Assembly: GCA_039566865.1 (NCBI GenBank)
Contig: CM076958.1
Span: forward strand, 744,001 to 808,000
DNA length: 64,000 nucleotides
Reading direction: 5' to 3'
From: Aurelia coerulea
Lineage: Eukaryota; Cnidaria; Scyphozoa; Semaeostomeae; Ulmaridae
A model generated the notes under the pieces. It was not told the origin of the DNA. It saw nothing but the letters and a program-made list of their open reading frames with translations, and ran no database searches. Shown here in pieces: positions 1-11,873 of this stretch. Position numbers and translations under genes: made by a program. Position 1 is the first letter of the stretch. Every line of letters begins with the position of its first letter.

Positions 1-45
1 AGATAAACCCAGAATATCAGAACATCTCATTTTGTTTTATTTCAG

Positions 46-111
46 GCTGGCCTTGGAATTGGTGTTGAAGCATTAAAATTAATCAGGAAATTTGCTAGAG
101 TGAGATTTTGA
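46..111 (+). CDS. Terminal coding exon of an unidentified upstream gene (partial)
   Basis: A pyrimidine-rich tract ending in TTTCAG (to position 45) is followed by an open phase-0 reading of 21 codons. It reads AGLGIGVEALKLIRKFARVRF and then a TGA at 109-111. The peptide has an amphipathic, basic C-terminal character. I do not recognise the family. The rest of the gene would lie left of the window. The call rests only on the acceptor site and the sensible-looking peptide, so it is tentative. Confidence 0.4.
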   Translation, partial: AGLGIGVEALKLIRKFARVRF

Positions 112-884
112 AATTTAGGAGAAATATCTCAACATATGCAAAGATAGGTTTTTTATAAAAATGTAGTAGACTATAACCTATAGTAGAATAGATAACTTTA
201 GCATGTGGTGTGTTCCAACATTTATAGTTTTTGCTGAATATTGTTTGGAAAATGTGACTTACTTAAAGGGGCGGGCTGTGCCAACATTTCATGGAAATCC
301 ATGCAAATTGACGCGTTCCAAAACTTTCTTTCTGAAGCTATCCTGCAACATTTTTGGAAAATAATAACACGTTCTAGTAGACTATCGATCACAGATCTTG
401 AATATATTTTTAAATACACAATTTTGCGAATGATTACTGGGATACAGACCGATTTCGAGGAGGGGTTCAAGAAAGGTCTTTCATCTAAATACCACAACTC
501 TGCTTGAAAATCACAGCGTATTTTGTCTTCAACCAATTAAAGAGGAATTTTCGCATTATACAAATGTTGATATTGGTTATCTGACCCCATGTTCGTTTAG
601 GACCGTACAATAGGACGGCACATCCTTTAACAAAACACATATCCTTAAAAAACAAAAATTTATGCGTTTGACAGCTTGATAACTACTTTAGCCCCACTTT
701 TAGTTGGTTTATCACTATTGAAGTTATTCCACAGATTTATTGATGCTTAGAGCCAAAATCAAACAGGTACAAAATTGCTTCGAAAATTCCAGGCTGAAGT
801 GATATTTTTAACTAGTTTTGGGAAAACGTTTTTCAATGAAGCCGACATTTTGATAGGCTATCTTTCCAGAAAGATTTTTATCCA
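112..884. other. Intergenic stretch, no gene seen
   Basis: AT-rich sequence with short overlapping open frames on both strands at about 222-536. These frames mirror each other and carry no recognisable domain, so I treat them as chance. Confidence 0.5.
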
Positions 885-1972
885 GTAAATACATTCAAAG
901 CCAAAAATTTCAAATGAATAAATTTCGGACAAAATATTTTCGGTCAAAAAAATTTCGGACGTTTTTCACGGAATTTCAGACGTTCTTACAGAATTTTTGG
1001 ACGGCTAAAAAATATATACCGGGTGCGCCAAAATAAACTTTGCACTTTTGGCAGACCACGATAAATCATACACTGGACTGATTTTGAAGATTTATGACTT
1101 AGTTTTTAGCAGAAAGCCTGAATTTGATACTGGGATTTTTGCAAATTTTTTCGTTTTCAGTTTTTAGAGCTAGAAGCGAGTTTCTTAAAATTTTAGTTTT
1201 CGAAAACACTGAAAACGATCGAAAAACATCGATCAAGTTTTCTAAAGAATCGACATGAATGGACAAAGAGAGAACTTGTTCGTGGTGATTTGGGATTTAG
1301 AAATCGATTAATTGTAATCTGCTGTACGAGAGTTCGTACTAAATCCCCAAATCACCCTGAAAACGTTTTCTCTTTGTTCATTCATGTTGAATCTTTTAAA
1401 TTTTGATCGACGTTCTTTGATCAATTTCAGTATTCTTGAAAACGAGAATTTTAAGAAACTTGCTTCTAACTCTAAAAACTGAAAACGGGAAAATTTGCAG
1501 AAAATCCTAGAACCTAATTCAGGCTTTCTGCTAAAGATTAAGTCATAAATCTTCAAACTCGGTCCAGTGTACGATTTATTGTGGCCTGTCAAACGTGCAT
1601 AGTTTATTTTGGCACACCCCGGTATTTAAATTTTATTTTTGCTCATTTCAAACTGAAAATGTCTTACACGTGCTTCAATTGTTGAGGATGATGAGAATGA
1701 TTGCTAAGATGGATTTAGTTTGAGGAAATATAATGTTTTTCGCTAATTAACACTCTCACCACATTCCTTTTCAATGCAAAGCATTTTGTGAGCAAGACAT
1801 TACAGTATGTTGTCAAATAGTGGAAATGTTTTACTGTAATTTTTCTATACTGCAAAAAAATTTCTGACACTAAATATTTCGGACTAATAAAATTTCGGAC
1901 ATTAAAACTTTTGGACGTATGAAATGTCCGAAAATATTGACGTCCAAAATTTTTGGCTTTTAATGTAGTAAT
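885..1972. mobile_element. Older palindromic element carrying a nested MITE
   Basis: The left part (about 889-1005) contains AAAGCCAAAAATTT followed by several copies of AATTTCGGAC. The right part (about 1860-1972) contains the inverted counterpart, with TTTCGGAC and GTCCGAAA motifs and ending in AAATTTTTGGCTTTTAATGTA. The two parts look like arms of one degenerate inverted-repeat element interrupted by the 604-bp MITE at 1019-1622. No coding capacity is visible. Outer boundaries are approximate. Confidence 0.45.
1019..1622. mobile_element. Palindromic TA-target MITE, family A copy 1 (Tc1/mariner-like)
   Basis: The element opens with CCGGGTGCGCCAAAATAAAC and closes with the inverse, GTTTATTTTGGCACACCCCGG. 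It is flanked by TA on both sides. The inverted similarity extends about 270 bp into each arm: AGCAGAAAGCCTGAATT on the left is matched by AATTCAGGCTTTCTGCT on the right. A TA target duplication is typical of the Tc1/mariner superfamily. There is no transposase. A second copy lies at 24131-24732. Confidence 0.8.
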
Positions 1973-3180
1973 GCGTTTGCAAATGAACTGAAATTGGAAA
2001 CATAAAGTCATGAGTTACATCGTTATGATTTTGGTAGTTTAAGGAAAACTCACAATGTGAGTTTGAAATGAAGTGAAGAACTGCTGAATGGAACTGTTGT
2101 TTTTTGATTCTCTATTAACTTTGATTTCCACTGCACATGCAAAAAAAATTGATTTTGAATTGTCATTTTTGATTGTTTTTTTTACAACGGATTAATATCA
2201 AATGAATTTGATAATGATCTTTTATCCTTGCATTCTATTTTTTATTCATCTGCTCCTAAGTTTGATATTAGTTCAACTGTAGAATATGAATCTAAAATTG
2301 ATGGGGAGCTTATTTAATTCCAGTGAGACTCCAGAGGGGACTTAAAAGAGAGGGGGGTCACCAGAGGGGCTTATTCATAAAAGTCAGAAGACAGGGATAT
2401 GATACCACATATCTTGTGGAATCAGCAGGGTGTGGGGGAGCTGGCTTTCGTTACTCTTCTCTGGGTGGCTGTTAGCTGCGCTGGGGCCAATCGGTTTTTC
2501 GGGCTCTGTAGAGCATTTGTTACTGGGTCTTGGGGGTTGATTGGCTCCCAGGCGGTTGCTAGTTACTTGGGGGGATTGGTCTTATGGGCTCATTGGGGTG
2601 GGGAGCAGAGTAGCCCCAAACATGTGGCCTTGGACTATGATCATGTAAATAAAGTATCTTTATATCGTATGCATGGTATTTTTTGTTTATGTATAGTCTT
2701 TCAAATAGTGTAATCTTACAGTATCATTTGTTGTAAAATAACAGTTAATTTGATCTGTTGCGTTTGGAGGCGACTTGATAACATTATGTTCTTTGCCTCC
2801 ATCTCAACAGTAGATAAAATTGAGTTATATTGCTGTTTGTATTTTAACTTTCATTTATCATAGAAAAAAATTTGGCAGTCAAATTATACAAATTTGACAA
2901 AGTTTTTATCAATCTCAAACATTATTGAAATTAATATGTACATTTGTTTAGCTAAATAAATGGAAGATTTTTGGTAACCTCTGGCATTTGATATAAGTGG
3001 GGGCTCAAGAGAAGGGGAGCTTGTTTAAAATTTTGCCTTAGAAAGAAGGGGTTATTAGAGAGGTGGATAGAGAGAGAGGAAGCTCATATTGTTCTTAGTG
3101 TTTGGTCTATGACACATGCTACAGCTCAGGAAGTAAATTTAAACAATCAAAAAGAAACTGGTTGTGAGACTAAAGGCAAT
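1973..3180. other. Intergenic stretch with G-rich repeat-like segment
   Basis: About 2320-2640 is G-rich (GAGGGGACTT, GAGAGGGGGG, GGGGAGCTT). About 3000-3080 has related GAGAGG-type sequence, and similar CCCCCTCTCCCTCTCTAATAAGCCCC sequence sits in reverse at about 46790-46860 and 47170-47215. This looks like a dispersed repeat, but its borders are unclear. A 104-codon open frame at 2399-2713 has no recognisable content. Confidence 0.35.
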
Positions 3181-3184
3181 GTTT

Positions 3185-4288
3185 TCATTCCTCAACATCC
3201 ATCCCTTCATCAGTACCCTCAACATTGGTCTTAAGTTTACAAGTTTCTAATAGTTCATTTAAATGTCCAAGTAGTTCTTCATCATTACATTCCATTCTTT
3301 CATATAGTTCCTTTGCTTTAGTTAACAAGAACATTGAATCCTCAAACTGATCTTGCAAAAACATATTCCATCCAAGCATATACCAAACTTCAAGATCTTC
3401 GTCGTTTTCTTCAATAAGTCTGTTCATAAGCTTCTCTGCTTTATCATATTCGCCAACTTCAGTTAGAAGTTTTGATAAAGAGACTCTTGAAGGATATGAA
3501 GGAGCGTTGCTGTCATCTCCTTCATCTTCAACCTCCTGAGTTCCTCCTTTCCCCTCCTCCTCTTCCATTCCATTTTCCCCATCTTCATTCATGCCATTTT
3601 CATCCGACTCTTTATCATCATCTGATATTTTCAGATTCAAAAGTTCAAAACTTTCTTTCAAAACATTTGCAGCCTCTTCTCTCTTCTCCTGACTAAGCAA
3701 GAAGTTAGCATTAACAATATATGCATCAATATTCTTTGAGTTCCATGAGATTGCTTCTTTGCAATATTTTTCGCACTCTTTTTCTGCATCATCATCAAAG
3801 CATGAATCTGTCATGAAAATCTCAGCTAACGCACAGTAAGCATTGGAAATATCTGTGCCAGTAGGAAGACTTTTACTTGCAGTGGCTGATGCCACTTTTT
3901 CAGCATCATCATCAGTTCCCACGACTCCCTTCATGATTTCTATCCCCTTCAAGTACCACCCCTTTGCCATATCCCCAGACGAAATCTGGCCTAAATACAT
4001 GTATTTTTCATGGCCTTCATCTGGGCTTAACTCAACAGCTTTCGTAAAACATTCTTTAGACTTTTCATAGTCTTCTATTTCAGCGTAAACGGATCCCGCA
4101 GTTTCGATAACTTTCAGATTCTCAGGCGCAATGCTGATGGCCTTTTCGCAGAACTTTACAGCCAAATCGAACTCAAAGCAATCAAGATATTCTTCTATTT
4201 TATCGATCAGATCATCAGCTGAATACTTAGGTGTTTGTTTATTCTTTTCAGCTTTCTTTTTCTGTCCTGCTTTCTTCTTTTTTCCCAT
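3185..4288 (-). CDS. TPR protein, probable ribosomal protein uL4 (RPL4) assembly chaperone, ACL4-like
   Basis: Intronless open frame of 367 codons. The N-terminus is lysine-rich (MGKKKKAGQKKKAEKNK). Tetratricopeptide-type helices span about residues 22-95 (an EEYLDCFEFDLAVKFCEKAI repeat, then ETAGSVYAEIEDYEKSKECF), with further TPR-like pairs at about 148-215 and 268-335. An acidic, low-complexity insert lies at about 220-262, and the tail ends in GMDVEE. Family knowledge: yeast Acl4/Syo2-type TPR proteins hold newly made RPL4 until it joins the 60S precursor, and metazoan relatives share the TPR plus acidic-tail layout. The basic N-terminus and acidic stretches fit a nuclear or cytosolic chaperone for a basic ribosomal protein. 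The start is the first in-frame ATG. It lies 833 bp from the divergent TMEM50 start, so the two may share a promoter region. A generic TPR protein is the alternative. Confidence 0.75.
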   Translation of the reverse strand: MGKKKKAGQKKKAEKNKQTPKYSADDLIDKIEEYLDCFEFDLAVKFCEKAISIAPENLKVIETAGSVYAEIEDYEKSKECFTKAVELSPDEGHEKYMYLGQISSGDMAKGWYLKGIEIMKGVVGTDDDAEKVASATASKSLPTGTDISNAYCALAEIFMTDSCFDDDAEKECEKYCKEAISWNSKNIDAYIVNANFLLSQEKREEAANVLKESFELLNLKISDDDKESDENGMNEDGENGMEEEEGKGGTQEVEDEGDDSNAPSYPSRVSLSKLLTEVGEYDKAEKLMNRLIEENDEDLEVWYMLGWNMFLQDQFEDSMFLLTKAKELYERMECNDEELLGHLNELLETCKLKTNVEGTDEGMDVEE

Positions 4289-5121
4289 ATTTCTTTCCGT
4301 ACTTCTCTCGCTGCAACCTTATCAAAAGTCCGCCATTACAAAAAGAAACACGAGGTGAACAGCAAAGCTCCTTCTCATTTAACAGATCTGTCCACAGCGT
4401 CCCTGAAATATTCGCGCAGAAGGAATGCGTACACGAAAACGAAAACAAACGCAAAAATTAATGCTAAAGTTATCTTTTGTTTGAGTTGTCAAAAAATATT
4501 TACCGCCGCCTGTCAATCGTGCTAAACTCGTGAGAAACATTTGGCAGTTACAAATTCAGGAACATGCTTCCAGCCCAGAACCTCATCATCGGGACCTTAG
4601 TTTCTTTCAAAAAGATTATCAACACATCTTTAGATTCTTAAAAGATCTTTACCGAGCGACATTTTCATGCATTGTTCACAATCGAGAATTCTACAAAATG
4701 TATCGAAAATAAAAAATATCGTTCGGTTCGGATTTCTCTTGTAGAAAAGCTATAGAGGTCTATAAAAGGGCTCAGATTTAATGTACTCTTTTCTCGTATC
4801 TTTGTTTCAAGCTGCAAGATTTAGAGTTCAACTTCAAATATGCCGACCTGCAACAAAGAGTGCAACTACTCAAATCAATATATGTACATTTACATGAAAT
4901 GTTGAATTTGCGTAGTACGCAAAAAAAAAATCGCGAAGAGAAGCATGATAAGCGCGAAAATGAGGTAGCTAGGGAGGAGCACTGTACTGTTGCGTGGGAG
5001 GAGGAGTGTCGCTGCGAAGGAATATTTACAATTTCCTCACAGTGAGAAAGAAGTTAGGCCACTTTTTTGCAGCCAGAGAAGAAAACAAGAAAACATTGAA
5101 GATTGAGAGGGAACTGCAGCC
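4289..5121. promoter_or_regulatory. Shared intergenic region between divergent ACL4-like and TMEM50 genes
   Basis: This 833-bp gap separates the start codons of two genes transcribed away from each other, so it must contain both 5' UTRs and promoters. No TATA box could be assigned with confidence. A segment at about 4670-4745 (ATTCTACAAAATGTATC and neighbours) resembles 43922-43995, so part of the region may be repeat-derived. Confidence 0.45.
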
Positions 5122-8100
5122 ATGAGCGGATGCTTAGATGGAGTGCAATGTCCACATATTGAAGTAGATTGTGGGGAGAAGAGAAATCAAATTGCCGCTG
5201 TATTGGCTGGTGGATTGGTAAGGATTTTGAATGAAATGGGTTGGGATGGGACTGCTTGGTGAAAAATTTGAAAATTGAATTGGCCTAAATTCAGTTCAGT
5301 TTCAATTTGAAATTCCAATACATAACAATACCCACGATTAACTAGAATAAAACAGTACAAAAGATAACAGGGCCTACATTATTCCTAATTTACATCAATG
5401 ACATCACTGCAGCCCTTAAAAATTCATCAACTGTTCTATATGCGGATGATACACAAATTGATACTGTATTCCATATCAGTCACCAATAATGCACTGAAAC
5501 CCTTGAAAGAATTATGCAGGAAGAATTCTCAGAGTTAAATGAATGGCTACTGGACAATAAACTGTCTCTTGCCCTAGATAAAACTGAATTGATGATATTT
5601 AGCCCTAAAAGTAAGGTCAAAGATGGAGAGGACATTAACGTCGCAAATCTAAAAAGGGTAATGGAGTTCAAGTACCTTGGAGTTTATATCGACTCAAAGC
5701 TTAATTTCAATAAACATCTACAAAATCTTGTCAAGAAAATATCACAAAGGATATCTGCGCTACGAAGACAAGCCAAATCACTCCCTCTCACTCATATAAA
5801 AAGACTTGCAGAGGCAGTCATCAGTCCTTATTTGTCCTACTGCTCTAGTGCATGGTTTAGTGCATTATCAGCTACCCAAATAAAACAATTGCAAAGACAG
5901 CAGAACATTATCATTCGACTGATCCTTGGTCTTGATCATCATGAAAGAATAAACGACTCCCACCTAGCAAAGTTAAATTGGCTGTATGTAAAAGAGCAGC
6001 TTGTGTTTAACCAACTCAAATTAATTTTCAAGCTAAGACAAGAAGGACCAGAGGCTAAAATTGTTCTCCCAGTTATAGAAAACAGCCATCAAATGACTAC
6101 GAGAGCAAAAAGTAGAGCAGATTTTCATGTTGACATGGTAACAACAGAACAACAAAAATCATTTCAGCAATCTGCTATAAAAGCATGGAACATACTGCCT
6201 GCAAGGATAAAGGAAATAAACAACATGACACAATTTAAGAAAATTTTAAAATCTTTTTTAATCAAGGACAGAAATAATCCATTTTCTCTCATCAAATAAG
6301 GGCAGTATGTCTAATATTTAAGTAAATAGTATAAATAATATATCTAGTATTTAAGTGTATTTTATCAAAGCTTGTAATATTTATTCCTATTTAATTTTTT
6401 TATTCATTTTTTTTATGCTGGACCACTATTTATACCAATCTTTTTGATTGAACAGTGTTATCCAGGCTAAATAATTACATACATACATACATACATACAT
6501 AACCTTAGTTAGAGGCACACTGTCATAGCGCTGACTGGGTAATGAATAAGATAATTGATAAATAGAAAAATACAGAATTTAGGCTTAAGTCTAGCTTGAT
6601 CAGTAATTTTGCTGTGCACTGAAATTCATTAAGGTGATACTGTAAAGATCTGCTTCCCTTTTTTCTTGAAGCAAAGTAATGATGCAACAGCATAAAGGCT
6701 TGGTAATCATTCAGAGGCCAGATCTTTTCTTAGTGATTTGATTTCAAAATATCAAGACTAGCCAATCACAGCCCACAGCAGTGAGTTGTGCCTTTAAAAC
6801 CAAGGTCTGCACTTTGACTGTAAGCTCATTGCAGCGTTTAACAAACATCCCAAAACTCCATTGCATGAAGATTATTCTACCTCCAAAATTGTGAAATTAT
6901 TGCCATATATGGAATGCCATCACCCTGGTCCGACCACTATGGATTGTGCAATTGTCTTGCATAAAACTTTGAAATCAAAGGAAGCTTTGGCCTAGCTTTT
7001 ACAAAAAGGGCGCAAAAGTTCATATTTCTTCACTTTTGCTGTTGTGTGTTGCTTAGAAGAGGCACTAGGGCACATGCCCCAAGATTTTGCTATTAAAAAG
7101 GAAGTACCCATTTTCTTTTGGGATGTGCCTGTTGAGGACCTTCAGCTCAATAAAAGGGTACCCTTGAAGTGTGTCAGGCCCCAAAGCAAGTTTAGGATGC
7201 TTCCTGGCCTTGGAGAGTATTTGGTCAAATACAACGTTACTGAATGATATGACATAAAGAGTGTTTTGCCAAAGTGTAGTTGTCCCTTCTAATATCCTCG
7301 TTCCATCTGAAACCTTGTTGTGTGCAATTTTTGTTCCTCTGACAAATTCTCTTTTGTTTTCTAGTTTTTCACAGGATGGTGGTTTGCAATTGACATTGCA
7401 GCTAATGATCCTCTAACAAATCACGCATTTCATATCTGTGGAGTCGCTTCAACAATTGCTGTATTCATGTGAGTTCTGCTTTAAAATTTTAGTCCAAGAA
7501 GTTTTTCAAAACTGCAGCTGCAGCACAGGCCTTGCTCTTATTCCAGTAACATTGTTTTCCTGCCTAAGAATTCTCAAGAATTCTTGAGAAGATTTTTAGT
7601 TTCTGGAGAATTTTTGTTCAGAAAAGTTGCAATCTTTCATATGATTCAAGAGTTGAGAAAACTCCTTTTAAATTCTTGAAAATTCTCAGGAATTCTTGAG
7701 ACTTCCTGTCATGTCAATGTGTGCAAGGTCTGCATGTACTTACTGCAGCAAGTGATTTTCTTTCTTGACATTTTGAAAAGAATTCTCTGGAGGTATTGGG
7801 CCTGAGAGTATTTTAAAACCAGAATTCCTAAAAAAATTTTGGTAGAACTCTTGGTATGATTTCTTCAGAATTTCTAGCCAAAGAATGATTGAAAGAATTC
7901 ACGCTAGGGCTGCTAAACTCATTCACAAATTACCAAAGAACATTTCAGATGAGGAAGCGTTGTCACATGCGAATTGGGATAGACTAGATTACATCTACAA
8001 AAGACGAATCCTGACGAGAATGCACAAAGTATGTAATGATGATTGTCCAGAAGACTTTAAACAGCTCTTTGACAAAAATTGTGGCCGTTATGCGCGAAAT

Positions 8101-11100
8101 AATTCATTTGTTCTACCGCGAGTAGCAACGGAACAAGGAAGGATGTCAGCAAGGTTTCGTGGTCCAAATCTGTGGAATCAGTTGCCAGAGACTCTAAGAT
8201 CAAATCATAACCAAGAAACTTTTAAAAGGAACATTAAGACTGCAAAACAAGTCATAACAACATCAAGTTTTCAAAAAGAAGCATCTGTAATAACTTTTAA
8301 ACAGCAAGATTTTATCTATTATTAACTCTTTTACGTGATTCTTTTTTAAGACCTTTTTTATATTGCATTCCGTTTTTCATAAATTTTAGAACTGACAATT
8401 TTAAATGGACTGTAAAAGTAGCTAGATAGCAGGTCCACATCAGCTAGCGCTGCCGTAGTTTTAACCTGCTTAAACAAATAACTTATGTATGTATGTATGT
8501 ATTTTCATGTCTACAGGGCAGTGTTCTTTCCTGTACGAAAATACAAGGCCATGTAATAGCCATGTACAAGCCTTGTAGTTATAGCCTTGTAACCTTGTTA
8601 TAGCCTGGAATAGCCTTGCTGTAACCTTGTACAGTAAATGACTTGAAAAATGTTAATTAGCCTTGTAGAAACCTTGTGGAAACCTTGTGTTTGACTGGTT
8701 GCAGCTTAGAATCTTACTGATAGCCTTGTAATTTTCTTCCAAGGTTAGTACAAGGTCATAACAAGGCCATAATCCCCTAAACATTTCAGCAGGTTTTCTT
8801 TTGTTTCAGGGTGAATGCAGTGTCAAATGCACAAGTCAGCGGGGACAGTTATGACTCAGGATGCATGGGACAAACAGGTTTGTGCGCGTTTATGCTTGTT
8901 TCTAATTTTCTGATCAAATTCTGAATGATATCAATACCACATCATATTTCAAACAATTGGCCTTGTTCACATTCCCATTGCATTTTGATAAGAATTCTTA
9001 GGCTATGTATATGCATGGTATATGAAAGAATGTAAATTCCCTGAAACAAGAATTCTTAAGAAATTAAAAATATTCTCAAAGAAATCTTAGGCAGGACAAT
9101 CATGTTTGTAAATATGTGCACAAGACCTTCACTGTAACAACTTGACATCATGTCAAATTTTGAAGTCTCTTTCAGATGTTCCCTCAAGTTGACTAACAGT
9201 CCTTGCACATTGTTTTATTGCGTATGAATCATCAAGAATCTTTAGAAAATTTTCAAGCTTTTAGAATTATTTGATGCAAAAAGTCTTTGCAGTACTGCAA
9301 ATGTTCTTATCAGATTGTGAAGAATTATGAATGGGAGAATTCTCAATTGAATAGGAGGTTCTGTATAAGTTAATATCAGATTAATCCATTCACACAATTT
9401 CAGATTCATGGTTCCATGCACTTCCAGCACTTTTTAATTTGAAAACACAGATACAGTATGAACCCTTGGTGTAACAACCAACTCATTTATATTTTTATAA
9501 CATTTCAGGAGCTAGGATATGGCTGTTAATTGGCTTTCTGTTTGGATTTGGAGGCCTTATTGGATCTTGCTGGGTTCTCTTTGGTGCATATGTTGTTCCA
9601 GGTTGGCTTATCAATTTCATTATCAAAATTGTGGCTGTCTTTTCACCTAATAACTTTACCTTTTTGTTAATGTTACCTGTTATCTGGTCATTATTCTTTT
9701 GCTACAAATAGGGATCGCAAATATCCCCCATCCAAAAAGTCATTTAATTGATGAGTGCACCATGAGGGCTTATTTGATGGTTTATACTTGAGACAGCTAC
9801 AAATCAGTAAGTCAGCAAAATGCATGTTGTAATGCCGTTTGAAAAGATACTTTATCAAAGCAACGATATTTTGCAATATCTGATTGAATAGCCAGCATGT
9901 TTGATTTTTTAGAATTTCTCTATGTCCCAAAATCACGACCAAGTTTTGCTAATATTTCTAGTTACAGTTTCATTGACTACTTATACAGTACATCCAGCAT
10001 ACAATTCTACAACTTAAAACAAGAAAAGGACATTACATGATTGTATATAGGATAGATTAATCAAGGAGGAGCTCTCTAAATAGGTTAACTAACCAAGAGA
10101 GAGCCCCTGATAAGAACAAAGAAACAAAGATAAAATGATAAACCAGATGAACCTCAGCCCAGTTTCTATTTCACAGCAATTACTTGAACACGCTGTAGCA
10201 CGTGAAATCCTCTTGGGAGGATGAAAAAGTCTTCCCCCTTGTATGAGACATTCAGTTAGTTTCCATCATCCATCCTCCCAAAAGGACAAAATATACGCTA
10301 ATACATGTAAGTGTCATTGCTGTTAGGAAGGCAAACTGATGAAATTTTGATTGTCGTTATTGCTCGTTTTTGTCTCTTTTGAAAGGGGATCTCTGCAGAA
10401 AACATCCCATATTCGCGGAAAGGAATGGATGATTGAACCCGGGTAAATTACCGAATCTAATTGAATATATCAGCTGTGAAGCAAAGCCATTCTCAATACT
10501 ATTGCTTTGATAATCAGAGAGCAATATTTTTTCAGATGCCAACGTTTTTTTATTGCTCACCCTGAAGATATTTTCACTTCGTCAAACTCCAACACATTTT
10601 TAATAACCCAGCATTTAACAGACAATAACTTTATTGATCAATAGGAGTTGCAGATCCATGGCCTGGCGTTGCAATCTTCTTACAAAATTCATTCATTTTC
10701 TTTAGGTATGTCTTAATTTTTCCATCTCTTTTTATTGCAATTTTCTTTAACTTTATTTTGTATTCAAGATTAAATTGCTCAATATTTGATGTGTTCGACT
10801 GAAACTGGGTCAAACTGAATCAAATTAGATGAGCAACATAAAATAATAAGAACTTGACGAAACGTATCATTGGGGTAGTTTGTCTTGCTGGAAAACCATG
10901 TTCATCTTACCAGACATTGCTGTTTGGTAACTCAGAAACGTGCAGGACCAATCCTTTCCTCATAGTTCGAGAGATCTGTTTTGGGAGGGTGGCTGATCGG
11001 CTGTTTTATCAAATAGCCTCAATTCTGCTCAGCGATCAGACTTTTCGTTTGACTTTTCTCGTTTTCTGTTAACTGTACTCTTTCTTTTGTATTTCATTCC

Positions 11101-11873
11101 TCAGTTAATTGCAAGTGTCATTCATTTTGGGAACTCGCTGACTTCATGTTCTTTCCAGCAATGAGTGGCACAGTAGTTGTATTTGTTGGATAAGTTTGTG
11201 TGTTTTAATTAGAGAAAAAAACTCGATGATATTTTGGATAAGCCACATAACTTTAAAACACGCCTGCATCCTAATTTTATATACTAAATTCTGTCTCAAA
11301 TTTGATGTCACGTGAAAAAGTCTATGAATAGAAACAATCAAACTGTTTTGCATGATTGACTTTCCGTTATTGTAAATCTCACATGACATCCAATTTAGGA
11401 AAAACTTTGATGATCTGCGAGAAGTGAATTATTAAAAGTTCTTTGCAGAAAATGTAATCATTGAACAAAATTTAGTGAGTGAGAGTTTTAGATGAATTGA
11501 ACCAATTTGACTAATTTTCTAATTTTGCATATATAGACTAAATTATTAACGTTGTGTCACAACAGATACTGTATGATCATTTAAGTGGATGAAATTTTTG
11601 GATAAATTTATGGAGACCAATTTAAACTACCGTCTGCCCTAGATTAGATGTCACGTTGAAATGCCTGCGAATAACAGCAATTGAATCGTTGTGCATGGGT
11701 TGTTAGTTTTGGTTACAAGAAATGTGTTCGTAAAATTATTCTCAATATTCTCGAAGAAACTTCCCAATTTTTCATTTATTTCCCGTTCATTACCACAATT
11801 CTTGAAGTGAAATTCGCTTTTTCTCTCTAGTGCTTTGGTGTTCAAATTTGGAAGATCGGAAGACATTTTCTAG
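5122..11873 (+). CDS. TMEM50: TMEM50-family four-pass membrane protein (six exons)
   Basis: Six exons join in consistent phase: 5122-5217, 7365-7468, 8810-8877, 9509-9601, 10645-10705 and 11831-11873 (TAG). Total 465 bp, 154 aa, close to the usual ~157. Recognisable family blocks are [11 protein letters not shown], then [94 protein letters not shown] and [13 protein letters not shown]. These give about four hydrophobic segments. TMEM50A/B proteins are small endomembrane (ER/Golgi) proteins of poorly defined function. The tiny 61-bp fifth exon was placed by its VAIFLQN block and by phase (1 in, 2 out). Introns 1 and 2 contain LINE fragments and a MITE. The paralogue (A or B) cannot be told from this reading. 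Confidence 0.92.
5369..6500 (+). mobile_element. 5'-truncated non-LTR retrotransposon (LINE) 3' end
   Basis: The sequence enters the reverse transcriptase domain at [12 protein letters not shown] and includes the catalytic block [10 protein letters not shown] stop follows shortly (about 5490), then a 261-codon open frame (5514-6299) covers the RT thumb and C-terminal region: [30 protein letters not shown] and [13 protein letters not shown]. After a 3' UTR it ends in an (ACAT)n tail at 6475-6500. Loss of the 5' part and a simple-repeat tail are typical of target-primed LINE insertions in the CR1/L2-like group. It sits in TMEM50 intron 1, sense to the gene, and is dead. Confidence 0.85.
6501..7364 (+). 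other. TMEM50 intron 1 remainder
   Basis: No exon or clear repeat was seen up to the acceptor at 7361-7364. A 67-codon open frame at 7044-7247 has no recognisable features. Confidence 0.4.
7560..7700. repeat. AAGAATTCT-rich degenerate inverted repeat
   Basis: Opens with CCTGCCTAAGAATTCTCAAG and continues with several CAAGAATTCTTGAGAA palindromes. Related CCTGCCTTAAGAATTCTC sequence occurs at 49018-49095, and AAGAATTCTTAG at about 8990-9105. Probably a short, decayed MITE family. Borders are uncertain. Confidence 0.4.
7876..8501 (+). mobile_element. Second LINE 3' fragment in TMEM50 intron 2
   Basis: The open frame 7885-8325 (146 codons) matches the C-terminal end of LINE reverse transcriptases: [13 protein letters not shown], then [36 protein letters not shown]. 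It ends downstream in a (TATG)n tail at about 8484-8501. The 5' part including the catalytic RT core is missing. It belongs to a different LINE lineage from the copy at 5369-6500, judging by the unlike protein sequence. Confidence 0.8.
8530..8778 (+). mobile_element. CCTTG-rich MITE, family B copy 1 (right end missing)
   Basis: Starts CCTGTACGAAAATACAAGGC and consists largely of spaced CCTTGTA / ACAAGGC words (GCCTTGTAACCTTGTTATAGCC). Full copies at 32200-32477 and 49916-50218 show that the inverse terminus is TTGTATTTTCGTACAGG. Here the sequence breaks off at about ACAAGGCCATAATCCCC. It ends about 30 bp before the acceptor of TMEM50 exon 3. Confidence 0.7.

Noticed and set aside
2399..2713. 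104-codon open frame with tryptophan- and glycine-rich hydrophobic content
   Set aside because: Lies in a G-rich repeat-like segment. No domain, splice signal or conserved motif was recognised.
3472..4461. Several plus-strand open frames across the TPR gene
   Set aside because: Shadow frames opposite the minus-strand ACL4-like coding sequence.
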